Positions 7,374 to 16,814 of a stretch of DNA of 64,000 nt are shown here, one piece after another. Positions within the stretch are counted from its first letter, which is position 1. Each line of letters opens with the position of its first letter. The notes beneath the pieces are model-generated. The model was not told where the DNA came from. It was given only the letters and a program-made list of their open reading frames with translations, and did no database searches. Position numbers and translations under genes: made by a program. The DNA comes from Sulfuricurvum kujiense DSM 16994 (GTDB lineage: Bacteria > Campylobacterota > Campylobacteria > Campylobacterales > Sulfurimonadaceae). The stretch is from positions 682,001 through 746,000 of the forward strand of contig NC_014762.1 of the NCBI RefSeq assembly GCF_000183725.1, in the 5' to 3' direction.

Positions 7374-9221
7374 ATGGCATCCATATTTAATGCGTTACAT
7401 ATCGGATACAGCGGGCTGAATGCGGCCCAAATCGGTATCGATACCACTGGGCATAATATCTCCAATGCCGAGACGGAAGGCTACACACGCCAACGTGTCG
7501 TTACGGCGGCTGCGGCACCGTTAGGGGTAGACCCGGGTCAGCGCGGCGGCGGAACTCAGGTCACGGATATCACACGTATTTTCGACAGTTTTGTTTATGC
7601 ACGATACACTACTGCTGCTCAAAATAAAGAATATTCCGATACGCTGAAAAAAAATCTGGAAGAACTTTCTACCTATTTTCCCGAAATCGATAAAGTCGGT
7701 ATCAAAGATGATTTGCAAAGCTATTATGATATGTGGCAGTCACTGGCCAATAATCCGAGTAATACATCGTTAAAAGTTGCTTTGGCACAGCAGACGCAAA
7801 CACTTACACAACATATTCAGCAGACGCGCAGTCAAATTTCTACGTTGCAAAACTCATTGAATGATCAAGTTAAAGTCAATGTCGATGATATCAATCGTAT
7901 CGGGCAACAAATTGCGGACTTAAATCTTGAAATAGACAAAGCAGAATCCGGAGGACTCAATCACGCAAATGATTTGCGCGACAAGCGGAATCAATTAGAG
8001 TTGTCCTTATCAAAACTAATTGACGCAAAAGTCTTTGTCGGCAACACAAAAACAAATAACGTCATTGATTCGAATATTGCCGAAAAAGAAGGCGGTTATG
8101 TTATTCAGGTAGCCGGATTTAACCTCGTCGACGGGGGCTCTTTTCATCCGATAGGCATTGACAGTACTTCGAATAAGAACGGATACAATGATTTATATTA
8201 TGAACGCCAAGACGGTGTAAGATTTCCGTTTGCTAATACTGTCACAGGGGGAAAACTCGGTGCTTTATTGGAATTGAGAGGTTCTACGATCGGAACAAAC
8301 GGAGAATTTGAAGACGGATTTTTGCAAGAGACGATTAATAATCTTGATTCTTTCGCCCAAGGCTTAATCGAATCGACAAACAATATTTATGCCCAAACCG
8401 CAACAACGTCAATGCAATCCAATATTCTGAATTTTTCAGATAATCAATCGATCCTGAGTACCGATGAAAATTTCAAAGCGGGAACTTTTGATTTAATTGT
8501 GTATGATATTGACGGCAATGAGGTCGGCCGTCGATCGATTTCAATCGATAACGGAACCTTAATAAACGATACTCCACAGACGAGCAACAGTATTGTCGGG
8601 CAGATTAACATATCCCAAGATGATAATAACGATAATAATTCGCTGAATGACATCGATGATATGCTTGTCGGGACATTTAACAATCAGCAGAATATTTTCC
8701 AAATTAATATTAAAGCAGCCTTTGAGGCACAAGGGTACAGTTTCGCTATTGAAGACCACGGGACAAATTTTGCCGGTGTGACAGGGGTAAATCGCTTTTT
8801 TGACGGGAATGATGCCAAAAGTATCGCGCTGAACGGTGACTTACAACATGATATGAGCAAGATCAAAGGGTTTAAATCTCCTGCAAACGGGGATAACCAA
8901 ACCGCTTTGGATATGGTACAGCAGCAATTCGCATCCGTCACCTTCGGTATCGGCAGATCCAAATCGACGGATACGATATACGGATATTTTGATAATCTGG
9001 TCACACGAGTAGGGACAAGAACAAATTCGGCCATAGTCTCAAATGATTCGATAACGGCGCAATTCAACTCAATAAAGCAAGAACAAGACTCAATAAGCAA
9101 AGTAAGTATCGATGAAGAGATGGCTAATCTGATCCGCTATCAGACCTCTTACGGTGCTGCGGCTAAAGTAATCACGACAATCGATCAAATGATGACTACC
9201 CTTTTGGGTATCAAGGCATAA
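7374..9221 (+). CDS. flgK: Flagellar hook-associated protein 1 FlgK
   Basis: Starts at ATG 7374 immediately after the flgN-like stop and encodes 615 residues. The N-terminal rod/hook-type motif SGLNAAQIGIDTTGHNISNA with GYTRQRV and the C-terminal helix SIDEEMANLIRYQTSYGAAA with VITTIDQMMTTLLG are diagnostic. FlgK forms the junction between hook and filament, and its termini form the coiled core. The central variable region is rich in Asn and Asp. The stop codon overlaps the start of an ABC permease gene. Confidence 0.95.
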   Translation: MASIFNALHIGYSGLNAAQIGIDTTGHNISNAETEGYTRQRVVTAAAAPLGVDPGQRGGGTQVTDITRIFDSFVYARYTTAAQNKEYSDTLKKNLEELSTYFPEIDKVGIKDDLQSYYDMWQSLANNPSNTSLKVALAQQTQTLTQHIQQTRSQISTLQNSLNDQVKVNVDDINRIGQQIADLNLEIDKAESGGLNHANDLRDKRNQLELSLSKLIDAKVFVGNTKTNNVIDSNIAEKEGGYVIQVAGFNLVDGGSFHPIGIDSTSNKNGYNDLYYERQDGVRFPFANTVTGGKLGALLELRGSTIGTNGEFEDGFLQETINNLDSFAQGLIESTNNIYAQTATTSMQSNILNFSDNQSILSTDENFKAGTFDLIVYDIDGNEVGRRSISIDNGTLINDTPQTSNSIVGQINISQDDNNDNNSLNDIDDMLVGTFNNQQNIFQINIKAAFEAQGYSFAIEDHGTNFAGVTGVNRFFDGNDAKSIALNGDLQHDMSKIKGFKSPANGDNQTALDMVQQQFASVTFGIGRSKSTDTIYGYFDNLVTRVGTRTNSAIVSNDSITAQFNSIKQEQDSISKVSIDEEMANLIRYQTSYGAAAKVITTIDQMMTTLLGIKA

Positions 9222-10015
9222 TGCCGTTAGTTAGTATATCCGTACTGATCGGAGTGATCCTTTTTTCATTTATCGGGCCGTATTTTTATCCGGCCGATCC
9301 GCTTTATTTAGATCCGAAATCCATACTGCTTCCTCCTTCGATAAGTCATTGGTTCGGTACCGACCGATTGGGGCGCGATTTATTGGCACGCTTGATGGAG
9401 GGGGGGCAGATATCACTTATTATCGGCTTTATGAGCGCTTTTATCTCAACGCTGATAGGGCTTATTTATGGTGTGAGTGCCGCATTTCTACGCGGAGGGT
9501 ATGACAAAGTTTTCATCGTTATGGTTGATTTGTTCTTGACGTTTCCTACGCTCTTTTTGCTATTAACATTAGTCAGTTATGTGAACGCATCTGTTTGGGT
9601 ACTGATTATGATTATTTCGGTGACGGGATGGATGGGAACCGCACGGTTGATCCGTTCTGAAAGTTTTGCGATTGAGACAAAGCCGTTTATTAGAATACTC
9701 ACTATCGGAAACGTGCATCCGCTTAAAATAATGTTCAAATATTATGCCCCATTATTGGCTCCGATCGTTTTGGTGAGCTTTACCTTCGGAGTAGGGGGGG
9801 CGATTTTGGCGGAATCGGGACTTTCTTTTTTGGGTCTGGGTATCGTTGCGCCGCAAATGAGTTGGGGAAGCATCCTCAGCGGCGGCAAAGAGGTAATCGA
9901 CATCGCATGGTGGGTTAGTTTCTTCCCCGGTTTGATGATCTTTATCGTTACCTTTGCATTGATGAATATATCAAATGCCTTGCAGTCTCGTATGAATCAG
10001 AAAGAGCTTAGATAA
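9221..10015 (+). CDS. Orphan DppC/OppC-type peptide or nickel ABC transporter permease
   Basis: The 264-residue membrane protein has an N-terminal helix and segment HWFGTDRLGRDLLARLMEGG, the conserved pre-helix motif of DppC/OppC permeases, then about five more helices. The EAA-like loop reads AESGLSFLGLGIVAPQMSWGSIL, also typical. Such permeases pair with a DppB partner, ATPases and a binding protein, none of which is nearby. Its ATG overlaps the flgK stop (TAATG), so it is translated with the flagellar genes. Substrate cannot be told. The gene overlaps by 8 bases with the convergent yfiR-like gene. Confidence 0.85.
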   Translation: MPLVSISVLIGVILFSFIGPYFYPADPLYLDPKSILLPPSISHWFGTDRLGRDLLARLMEGGQISLIIGFMSAFISTLIGLIYGVSAAFLRGGYDKVFIVMVDLFLTFPTLFLLLTLVSYVNASVWVLIMIISVTGWMGTARLIRSESFAIETKPFIRILTIGNVHPLKIMFKYYAPLLAPIVLVSFTFGVGGAILAESGLSFLGLGIVAPQMSWGSILSGGKEVIDIAWWVSFFPGLMIFIVTFALMNISNALQSRMNQKELR

Positions 10016-10541
10016 GCCGAGCCATTTCCAAAAGGCTGTCAGGAAATGAATATCGGTTTTCTCGAAGTGCTTTGGAATTGATCAAAATAACTGGCGCCCG
10101 TTCCATTTGAATAGAGAGTAAAAGACCGTCATCCCCTAGCTTATCCGCATCATAAAGGGCCGTGATCGCTCCCGATGATCCGACCGCATTGTGAACCTTT
10201 TTAAGCTGAGACAGGCTTGCTTTGAGCGCATAAATCAGATGATACGCGTTGGATGCATCGAGTTTATCGAACGGAAGAGTAGTTACTGTAATCGGATGTC
10301 CGTTTACCTTTCCGTTAAATTTAGTCATTAGGATTTTTGTACACGATTCTGCAGTATCTTCATCTCCCCGCTCATAGGCAATTAAAATTTTAAGGGGTGA
10401 TTTGCCATGAGAAACAAGCCCTTTTTCAAGCATAGCAATTTTCGGTAATAAAGATAGATGTGTATCGAGCAAAAACGGATCATACGTTGCACTCCAGCCG
10501 AGCGTGTTGAAAAAAAGTAATAGACTGGTAATGTATTTCAA
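10008..10541 (-). CDS. YfiR-like periplasmic protein
   Basis: The 177-residue protein has a signal peptide (cleaved near GWSA, residue 18) and an alpha/beta body. The C-terminal block PVILINSKALRENRYSFPDSLLEMARLI (split here only by reading) resembles the ending of the YfiR/DUF4154 family, in which a strand with Asn is followed by a helix ending LLxLAR. YfiR of Pseudomonas is a periplasmic repressor of the diguanylate cyclase YfiN. Here its start overlaps the stop of the TonB-dependent receptor gene by four bases, and a membrane GGDEF-EAL protein is encoded at the other end of the locus. I infer that it links receptor state to the c-di-GMP enzyme. Confidence 0.6.
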   Translation of the reverse strand: MKYITSLLLFFNTLGWSATYDPFLLDTHLSLLPKIAMLEKGLVSHGKSPLKILIAYERGDEDTAESCTKILMTKFNGKVNGHPITVTTLPFDKLDASNAYHLIYALKASLSQLKKVHNAVGSSGAITALYDADKLGDDGLLLSIQMERAPVILINSKALRENRYSFPDSLLEMARLI

Positions 10542-12601
10542 AATGTTCCCCTTACGGTCACTAAGTAGGTACGTCCGGTTGCTGGGTAATCATCATTAAA
10601 GGTTCCCTTTGGACTTGGATAAAGTTCAGTTTCATTGAACATATTTTTTAGTGTCAATTGGACTTCACTGTGAAAACGAGGGAGTTTATACCCGATAGAG
10701 GTATCGACGATACCGATGGCTTTCATATCGGCTCTCGAATCGCCTATTTCTCTTGGCGTTGCACTTTGCCATCGCCCGGAAAGGGATGTATACCAGGTTT
10801 CATTGAGAGTTTGAGTGATAAATCCTCGTGCCGTATCAGACGGTGCATTGGGAAGGGTCACCCCATTGCCGTCTTCTGCCCAAATATGGGTATAGGCAGC
10901 GTAAAAAGAGGTATCATCATAGCGTTTTCGCCACTCTGTTTCAAATCCCTTAATGAGACTTTTTGATCCGTTAATATATTCGTAACGTGTTGCCGGTGTA
11001 TTATATTGCAGATAGATCTGGTCCTTGTTATCGAGGCGGAATAGATTGAATGAGAGAGTATGTTCCGTTTCAAACTTATGGATGTATTGGGTCTCATACG
11101 CCATGACGGTTTCAGGGTGCAGGTCAGGGCTCCCCCAACGGGCTCTATTATTGAGGGTAAACATTTCCTGCCATGAGGGATTTCTATGGGCGCGTGAGAT
11201 GGAAAACTTAATCAGGTTATTCGGATCAAGTGTATAAACGGCCGCAAGACGCGGATCGATTTGTGTCGCCAATCCGTTACGGTGATCGAGCGTGAGGGAA
11301 GCATAGCCGATTAGATTCGTACTTAGAGGACGTTCATACGTGATGTATGCCGATTGGTTGTTGATAGAGCCATCGGGATTGAAAAATGGGAGTGTCGTTG
11401 AGTAATCACTCAAGCCGCTTCCGCTGTCTCTGTCGGTAGTGAGCGTTTTTTCTGAGGCAACACTGCTCCATGTAGCGTTGAGCCCGACAGTCATATCTCC
11501 TCCGTATACGGAACCGGTAAGGGTATTATTGAGCTGATAGGTTCGGATAAAGGCTTCATGAATACCGTAAAAACCGTCCAAATATGTGACAACAGTTGTT
11601 GGTGGAGTCAATGAGGGGAGTCGTAATCCTTCGGGTGCCAGAAGCTGGTGACTGGTAAAGCTGTCTTGTGTCATCGCTGCTTGAAACGTTCCCTCAAATT
11701 CTCCCGCACGGTAATGGGCACCGCTGCGAATGTGCCATTGATCAACGTTGTAGTGATCCCCATCAAAGGATAAGGCATAATTGATCCCTCCGCCTGAGCC
11801 GTGTCGATAGGTGGAGAACCGTCCGTCGGCAAAAAAAGCCCCTTTACTGATGCTGGCCGATACCATGGTTGCATCCGTTTCTGATGGGGCATTGCCTGAG
11901 CGAGATAGTGATGCGTTGGCTGCACCCAGAAGATTATTGGAAAGACCGTCTTTTCCATACGAGAGGGCAAGATTATCGTGTACGGTATAAATGTCCGCCG
12001 CAAATGTGAAATCGTTATCTCTCATGGCAAAAGAACCGCCGACTTTACCGGTACGGTTGTTTCCCGCAGAGGTAAACCAGCGACCGTTATCACCGGTAGA
12101 CATTTCCGCTTTATAGGTTGTGATGATGATCGATCCGGCATAGCCGTAATGACCGTTACTGTAACTTCCCGGACCTCTAACAACTTCAATCCGTTTTATC
12201 ATGTCGATCGGCATACTCAGATAGGCGGTATAGCCGTCAAAAAAAAGGTCATTGACTTCGACACCGTCAACGACGAGCTTGCTTTGACCGTAGGCTACCG
12301 GATTGGAACCGCGAAATACGGGGTTGAAGAGGGACAGGTTGTCACTGGCGATATTGACACCGGCGACCAAACTAAGAGCCTCTTTGAGGGAAGATGCTCC
12401 GGCACGGGAGAGCTCTTCACCGTCAAATACACTCATGACATAAGGGAGATAATCGATATTGGCACGTTGATCTTTTGCACTCTGTGCGATGGTATTGATC
12501 TCGTCGGTGAGATTCGATAAAAGGTTGGAATTCGTTTCTGCTTCAGCCGAAAGAAGCGAAAAAGGGAGTAATAATAAAGCGAGAGAAAATCGGGTTTTCA
12601 T
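10538..12601 (-). CDS. TonB-dependent outer membrane receptor
   Basis: The 687-residue protein has a signal peptide ending near LSAEA, an N-terminal extension, a plug domain (LPYVMSVFDGEELSRAGASS, VAGVNIAS, VFRGSNPVAY, VVDGVEVND, IKRIEVVRGPGSYSNG) and a beta-barrel rich in aromatic residues. It ends in VRGTF with the terminal Phe of outer membrane proteins. It would import a scarce ligand across the outer membrane with TonB/ExbBD energy. The substrate is unknown; lacking siderophore genes and lying between a LuxI-like synthase and a YfiR-like protein, a signal or its precursor is possible. Both ends overlap neighbours by four bases. Confidence 0.92.
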   Translation of the reverse strand: MKTRFSLALLLLPFSLLSAEAETNSNLLSNLTDEINTIAQSAKDQRANIDYLPYVMSVFDGEELSRAGASSLKEALSLVAGVNIASDNLSLFNPVFRGSNPVAYGQSKLVVDGVEVNDLFFDGYTAYLSMPIDMIKRIEVVRGPGSYSNGHYGYAGSIIITTYKAEMSTGDNGRWFTSAGNNRTGKVGGSFAMRDNDFTFAADIYTVHDNLALSYGKDGLSNNLLGAANASLSRSGNAPSETDATMVSASISKGAFFADGRFSTYRHGSGGGINYALSFDGDHYNVDQWHIRSGAHYRAGEFEGTFQAAMTQDSFTSHQLLAPEGLRLPSLTPPTTVVTYLDGFYGIHEAFIRTYQLNNTLTGSVYGGDMTVGLNATWSSVASEKTLTTDRDSGSGLSDYSTTLPFFNPDGSINNQSAYITYERPLSTNLIGYASLTLDHRNGLATQIDPRLAAVYTLDPNNLIKFSISRAHRNPSWQEMFTLNNRARWGSPDLHPETVMAYETQYIHKFETEHTLSFNLFRLDNKDQIYLQYNTPATRYEYINGSKSLIKGFETEWRKRYDDTSFYAAYTHIWAEDGNGVTLPNAPSDTARGFITQTLNETWYTSLSGRWQSATPREIGDSRADMKAIGIVDTSIGYKLPRFHSEVQLTLKNMFNETELYPSPKGTFNDDYPATGRTYLVTVRGTF

Positions 12602-13137
12602 TGTTGCTCTTTTAGGTTTAAAAGGACGGGAAGGCGTTCTGCACCAATTAGATATTGAATCGGACCTATCGGTCGGTATGGAAGAGATGCATAGTTGAGA
12701 AGACGCAAAAAACTAGGTTCAACTGCTCCAATGAGTTGAAGTATGTTATGCTCAGAGGCAATTTGATTGATCTTATGTTGCATGATTTGTAGAACCTCTA
12801 TGGTTTTTTTGAATGTTCTGTAGGTTGCGGCGACTGTAATCCGCGAAATTTCGGCAGTTCTTTCATTATGTACAAGTTTTTCTGAATCAATGCGCATAAC
12901 ATTAAGTGTCGGTAAACCTACCGTGTCATTTGGAAGAACAAGGCGGCATGAACCAACCAAAATATCTTCATTCCAAACACCTAACAAAAGCGAGTATTCA
13001 TCATAGTGGTCATACTCGATCTCTTTGCCATCATCTCTGGGAGCAAAAAATTTGAATTCATCTACAAAAATAGAATACCGTTGATGCAAAATAGCGTGAC
13101 GCTCTTCTTCTGTAAATGCTGTTTTACATTCTAACAA
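12598..13137 (-). CDS. LuxI/FeeM-superfamily acyltransferase (putative signal or N-acyl amino acid synthase)
   Basis: A 179-residue protein starting at TTG 13137-13135 with AAGGA five bases upstream. The residues conserved in LuxI acyl-homoserine-lactone synthases line up: Arg20 and Phe24 (RYSIFVDEF), Asp43 and Asp46 (EYDHYDEY), Arg65 in VGSCRLVLP, and Glu96/Arg99 in EISRITVA. The equivalent LuxI positions are R24, F28, D45, D48, R69, E97 and R100; the usual Trp34 is Phe here. The family also includes FeeM N-acyl amino acid synthases and exosortase-associated acyltransferases, so the product cannot be named. Its stop overlaps the start of the TonB-dependent receptor gene, so both are made together. 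Confidence 0.65.
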   Translation of the reverse strand: MLECKTAFTEEERHAILHQRYSIFVDEFKFFAPRDDGKEIEYDHYDEYSLLLGVWNEDILVGSCRLVLPNDTVGLPTLNVMRIDSEKLVHNERTAEISRITVAATYRTFKKTIEVLQIMQHKINQIASEHNILQLIGAVEPSFLRLLNYASLPYRPIGPIQYLIGAERLPVLLNLKEQQ

Positions 13138-13290
13138 TAATATCCTTTTTTAATACTTATCTAAAGATAGTCAATAAATAGTTAATGGGTGCTGAAAATA
13201 ATAAAAATACAGGCTAAATTCAATCTTTAATAGGATAAAATGACATAACGTATGAATATATATTCGAAATAGATTTAATAAGGCTTTTTA

Positions 13291-15204
13291 ATGATATTGC
13301 TTTCAAAATCACGTCTTTCCTATAAAATAGTAGGATCATTGATTTTGATTTTTCTACTGACTTTTATGACACTTGGAATGGTAGTCAGTATGGTATTTGA
13401 GAACACCATTTTGGTTTCGGAAAAGCAAAAAGCTGATTTGTTATTGCGAACCATTGAAAAACCGCTTCAAATCGCCCTCTATCTCAAATTTTATGATCAG
13501 ATTGAAGAGAAAGTGTCTCCTGTGGTTTCGGTACCGGATGTGACAGAGTTGGTTATTTCCGATCAGAATAAAAAACAATTATATAGCTATAAAAGCAAAG
13601 ATAATATGATATCCAGACACGAAGCGATAAGTATGATTCACGAGATCAAAGAACCGACGAGCGGGCAATTGATGGGAACAGTCACGTTACGTTACAGCGA
13701 TTTGGCGTATGATGAAACACGTCAATCCATTCACAAAATCGTTTACGGTGTCGGAGCAAGTATCTTTGTGATTTTTTTCGTAGCCGTATGGTGGGTCCGC
13801 TTTCTTCTCTCCCCGTTGACTAATATTGCTAAAAAGGTTCGCTATTACAAGCCCGGAGATCAAATGGTTTTTGAAGAAGATGGGAGTGTTGAGATCGAAC
13901 AGATTGTTACGGCGTTTAATGCGATGCAAAAAACAACTCAAACGTATCTTGAACAAATTGAGGCGATGAATGCTTCATTGGAAATTACCGTTCAAGAGAA
14001 AACCCATGAATTGGAAAACCAGTATTATCTTGATAGGCTCACGGGCTTGCCGAATCGATATCGATTGCAAGAGAGACTGGAACAGGGAGAGACGGTTGCC
14101 CTGGCGATTGTGAATGTGGATGATTTTAAAGAGGTTAACGATTTCTTTGGGATCTCTATCGGCGATGAAATGTTGATACAAATCGGAATATGGCTCCAAG
14201 AACTCTCCGGCAGTTGTTATCGTTTAGGGGGCGATGAGTTTGCATTGATTTTCAATGAGCTTTCTCAAAAAGAGCTGGAACACCGGCTAAACATGCTGAT
14301 AAAGTTTTTGGATGAAAAAACATTTATGGTCAAAGAGGAGAGTTTGAATATTCGTGTGACTATCGGTGTAGCGATCGGAAATGATAAAGTGCTAACACAG
14401 GCGGATATTGCTTTGCATCACGCTAAAGAGAACAAAAAACAGATCGCATTTTATAATGAAGACGAAGGGGTTGAAGAACATTACCGGACGAATTTGACAA
14501 TGGCCTCACATGTACGAAGAGCCTTGTTTGACCGTCGAATTATCTGCTACTATCAACCTATAGTCAATATTGAGACGGGAGATATCGTTAAGTATGAAAC
14601 GTTAGTGCGAATGATCGATGAAGAGGGAAATATCGTACCGCCGATGCAGTTTCTCCCTATTGCGAAACGAACCAAACTCTATCCGCAAATTACGTTGGAA
14701 GTGGTTTATCAGGCATGTACCCTTTTCGCTTCCCGCGATGAAGAGTTTTCGATCAATCTTTCAGACAGTGATATACGTAACCCTCATACGGTTAGTGAGA
14801 TCATCAAAACAATTATCGAAACGGGGACGGCATCTCGGATAGTATTTGAGATTCTAGAATCCGAGGGGATAGAAAACTACGATGAGGTGACACGCTTTAT
14901 TGCCCAGGTGAAAGCGCTGGGGGCAAAAATCGCTATTGATGATTTTGGGACAGGGTACTCCAATTTTGAAAACATATTGAAATTGGGGGTTGATTATATC
15001 AAGGTAGACGGATCATTGATCAGAGAGATTGCCGCTAATCCGCGTCATCGTATTATTGTTGAAACAATTATTGATTTTGCGAAGAAAATTGATGCTAAAA
15101 CGATTGCTGAGTTTGTTTCGGATGAGACAATTTACAACACTATCGAAGAGATGGGTGTCGATTACTCACAAGGTTATTTTACAGGTAAACCTGCTTTCCT
15201 ATAG
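13291..15204 (+). CDS. Membrane-anchored GGDEF-EAL c-di-GMP enzyme with periplasmic sensor
   Basis: 637 residues: membrane helix at about 12-36, a periplasmic segment of about 110 residues, second helix at about 150-172, a HAMP-like linker, a coiled coil (MNASLEITVQEKTHELEN), GGDEF at about 250-400 and EAL at about 405-637. The cyclase motif RLGGDEFAL is intact, and no RxxD inhibitory site is visible before it. In the phosphodiesterase part EAL reads ETL, but other metal or catalytic residues are present (NLSDSD, FEILESEG, AIDDFGTGYSNF, YIKVDG, IAEFV, SQGY). Both activities are possible. Layout resembles YfiN plus an EAL domain. It is divergent from the LuxI-like/TonB/YfiR operon across 153 bases. 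Confidence 0.93.
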   Translation: MILLSKSRLSYKIVGSLILIFLLTFMTLGMVVSMVFENTILVSEKQKADLLLRTIEKPLQIALYLKFYDQIEEKVSPVVSVPDVTELVISDQNKKQLYSYKSKDNMISRHEAISMIHEIKEPTSGQLMGTVTLRYSDLAYDETRQSIHKIVYGVGASIFVIFFVAVWWVRFLLSPLTNIAKKVRYYKPGDQMVFEEDGSVEIEQIVTAFNAMQKTTQTYLEQIEAMNASLEITVQEKTHELENQYYLDRLTGLPNRYRLQERLEQGETVALAIVNVDDFKEVNDFFGISIGDEMLIQIGIWLQELSGSCYRLGGDEFALIFNELSQKELEHRLNMLIKFLDEKTFMVKEESLNIRVTIGVAIGNDKVLTQADIALHHAKENKKQIAFYNEDEGVEEHYRTNLTMASHVRRALFDRRIICYYQPIVNIETGDIVKYETLVRMIDEEGNIVPPMQFLPIAKRTKLYPQITLEVVYQACTLFASRDEEFSINLSDSDIRNPHTVSEIIKTIIETGTASRIVFEILESEGIENYDEVTRFIAQVKALGAKIAIDDFGTGYSNFENILKLGVDYIKVDGSLIREIAANPRHRIIVETIIDFAKKIDAKTIAEFVSDETIYNTIEEMGVDYSQGYFTGKPAFL

Positions 15205-15217
15205 TTTATTTACATAA

Positions 15218-15240
15218 TGAGTATCGTGTGAACATACTCA
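15218..15240. terminator. Hairpin between convergent genes
   Basis: TGAGTAT (15218-15224) and ATACTCA (15234-15240) form a perfect 7-base stem with a 9-base loop, between the convergent GGDEF-EAL and EAL-HDOD genes. T-rich sequence follows on the plus side (ATGTTTTC). It probably ends transcription from the left. Confidence 0.45.
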
Positions 15241-15278
15241 AATGTTTTCTATTTATTTTATATTTGACTTTAAATTGA

Positions 15279-16502
15279 TTACAGTTTGTCATGATCGATA
15301 GGTATATGACTCAGCTCCAATGTATAAAGGATGAGGGTAATATCGATTTTTTCAAAGTTATTGCATAGAAGCCTTTTTAAATATTCTCTTTCGGAGTATT
15401 CTGCCTTTTTAAAACTGGACAAAAATTTTCCTTTGTTTGAAACGACAAGATCTGTGATATCTTTATCCATTTTGATATCTTTCATTACACTTTTGATGTC
15501 TGTTTCAAAAAGAGCTCCAAGCATAGAGAACATGCCGGCAAGGTATGCTTTATCTTTTTCACTGTGATGGGCTTCTTCTTCCATCCGTTCGGCTCTTCGG
15601 ATCGCAATATTCATGATGCTTTCGGATATCGGGTTTTTGGAAACTTCGGCATAGAGGTATAACAGAAGCCATCGTAGCAGTTTGTCTCTTCCAAGCAGTG
15701 TAATGATCTGTGTGATCGACTCGACTTTGGTGTCAAATTTTCCGTGGTTATTGATAAATTTGATCAATTTGTAGGACAAATCGGCTCTTTGCTTGATATA
15801 GGATTCTATCTCGTGGGTAGAGCCTTCGTTTTTAATCAATTTTATTAGATGCAGAATAATGATTTGGGTAGCATCTTTATATCGGTCCATCTCTACCACT
15901 TCAGGTTTGTGGAGATGGTATCCCTGAAAGAGGTCAAACCCCATTTCTTTATAATATTTATACTCTTCTTCCGTTTCAATTTTTTCAGCGAGTACTCTGA
16001 TTCCCATTTGTTTTATTTTGGACATAACGTTTTTTAAATTCTCATCGTCTGCGGCTAGAATATCCATTTTTAGAATATGGATATATTTTAAGATAGGGGT
16101 GAATTTTTTGATCATTTTCGCACTGCAGTCAAAATCGTCAATAGCGATTTTAAACCCTCGTTTGTGGTACTGTTTGATTTTGGCAATAACCGGCTCACTC
16201 AAATCCGTTGTTTCTAAAATCTCCAGTACAAACCGGTCTTTATCTAAAATATCGATAATTCCCGATGTAAAGATATGTTCGTCGAGATTGATGAATGCTA
16301 TTCCGTCTTTGCCTAAAAGCTCATCGATATTTATATTCGTCAGAGTATTTAAAAGAACTTGGGAAGTGGCACGAATATTCGTTGGAAATTCTTTGATTCC
16401 ATGTGCATGATCTCTAAAAAGCAGTTCATAGGCAAAAACTTTGCCGTTTCGGTTGAATATTTTTTGTTTTGCCAAATATACGGTATTCAAAAGGGATATC
16501 AC
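15279..16502 (-). CDS. EAL-HDOD signalling protein (YuxH family type)
   Basis: The 407-residue cytoplasmic protein has an N-terminal EAL-like domain (about 1-205) and a C-terminal HDOD domain (about 210-400). EAL reads ELL (YELLFR), and the signature loop is AIDDFDCSAK instead of DDFGTGYS. NLDE, LEILET, LAEKIE and FQGYHLHKP correspond to other EAL motifs. Proteins of this architecture usually act as c-di-GMP receptors or regulators rather than active phosphodiesterases; C. jejuni CheVAW-region CdpA-like or YuxH proteins are examples of the layout. Activity is uncertain. It is convergent with the preceding GGDEF-EAL gene, which groups c-di-GMP proteins in this area. Confidence 0.85.
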   Translation of the reverse strand: MISLLNTVYLAKQKIFNRNGKVFAYELLFRDHAHGIKEFPTNIRATSQVLLNTLTNINIDELLGKDGIAFINLDEHIFTSGIIDILDKDRFVLEILETTDLSEPVIAKIKQYHKRGFKIAIDDFDCSAKMIKKFTPILKYIHILKMDILAADDENLKNVMSKIKQMGIRVLAEKIETEEEYKYYKEMGFDLFQGYHLHKPEVVEMDRYKDATQIIILHLIKLIKNEGSTHEIESYIKQRADLSYKLIKFINNHGKFDTKVESITQIITLLGRDKLLRWLLLYLYAEVSKNPISESIMNIAIRRAERMEEEAHHSEKDKAYLAGMFSMLGALFETDIKSVMKDIKMDKDITDLVVSNKGKFLSSFKKAEYSEREYLKRLLCNNFEKIDITLILYTLELSHIPIDHDKL

Positions 16503-16656
16503 TTTATGTTTATTTTTTATTCTTAAGTATTATATCGGTAGTTATCAGTATAAAATGAAAGTATGTTCCATTTATCATTATTTCTAATGAATATTAAAGC
16601 TACTTACTGATTAATTTTTAAGTCTTTTGGGAGTTCGTTATGCAGGAATCTTACAG

Positions 16657-16746
16657 TGGCGGACGAAGAGAGATTTGAACTCTCGGTACCGTTGCCAGTA
16701 CGTCTCCTTAGCAGGGAGGTGGTTTCAGCCGCTCACCCATTCGTCC
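16657..16746 (-). tRNA. tRNA-Ser, anticodon GCU
   Basis: The 90-base minus-strand sequence folds as a class II tRNA. The acceptor stem GGACGAA pairs with TTCGTCC, discriminator G and an encoded CCA follow, the anticodon loop CTGCTAA carries GCT, the long variable arm has ACTGGCAACGGT, and the T arm is GAGAGTTCAAATCTCTC. It reads AGC/AGU serine codons. No mobile element is seen beside it. Confidence 0.95.
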
Positions 16747-16783
16747 ATTTTGTAAGAGGGCGTAATTATAATTACAGGTAGAT

Positions 16784-16810
16784 AACAAGCACCTTAAAGT
16801 GGTGCTTGTT
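16784..16810 (-). terminator. Strong hairpin after the pyrF operon
   Basis: AACAAGCACC (16784-16793) and GGTGCTTGTT (16801-16810) make a perfect 10-base stem with a 7-base loop. It begins five bases after the stop codon of the 48-residue gene, so it fits a terminator for the leftward pyrF unit, although the T run on that strand is short. Confidence 0.7.
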
Positions 16811-16814
16811 TGCA

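Noticed and set aside
16657-16746. tRNA-Ser as an integration site
   Set aside because: No integrase, direct repeat of the tRNA 3' end or foreign genes were seen on either side.
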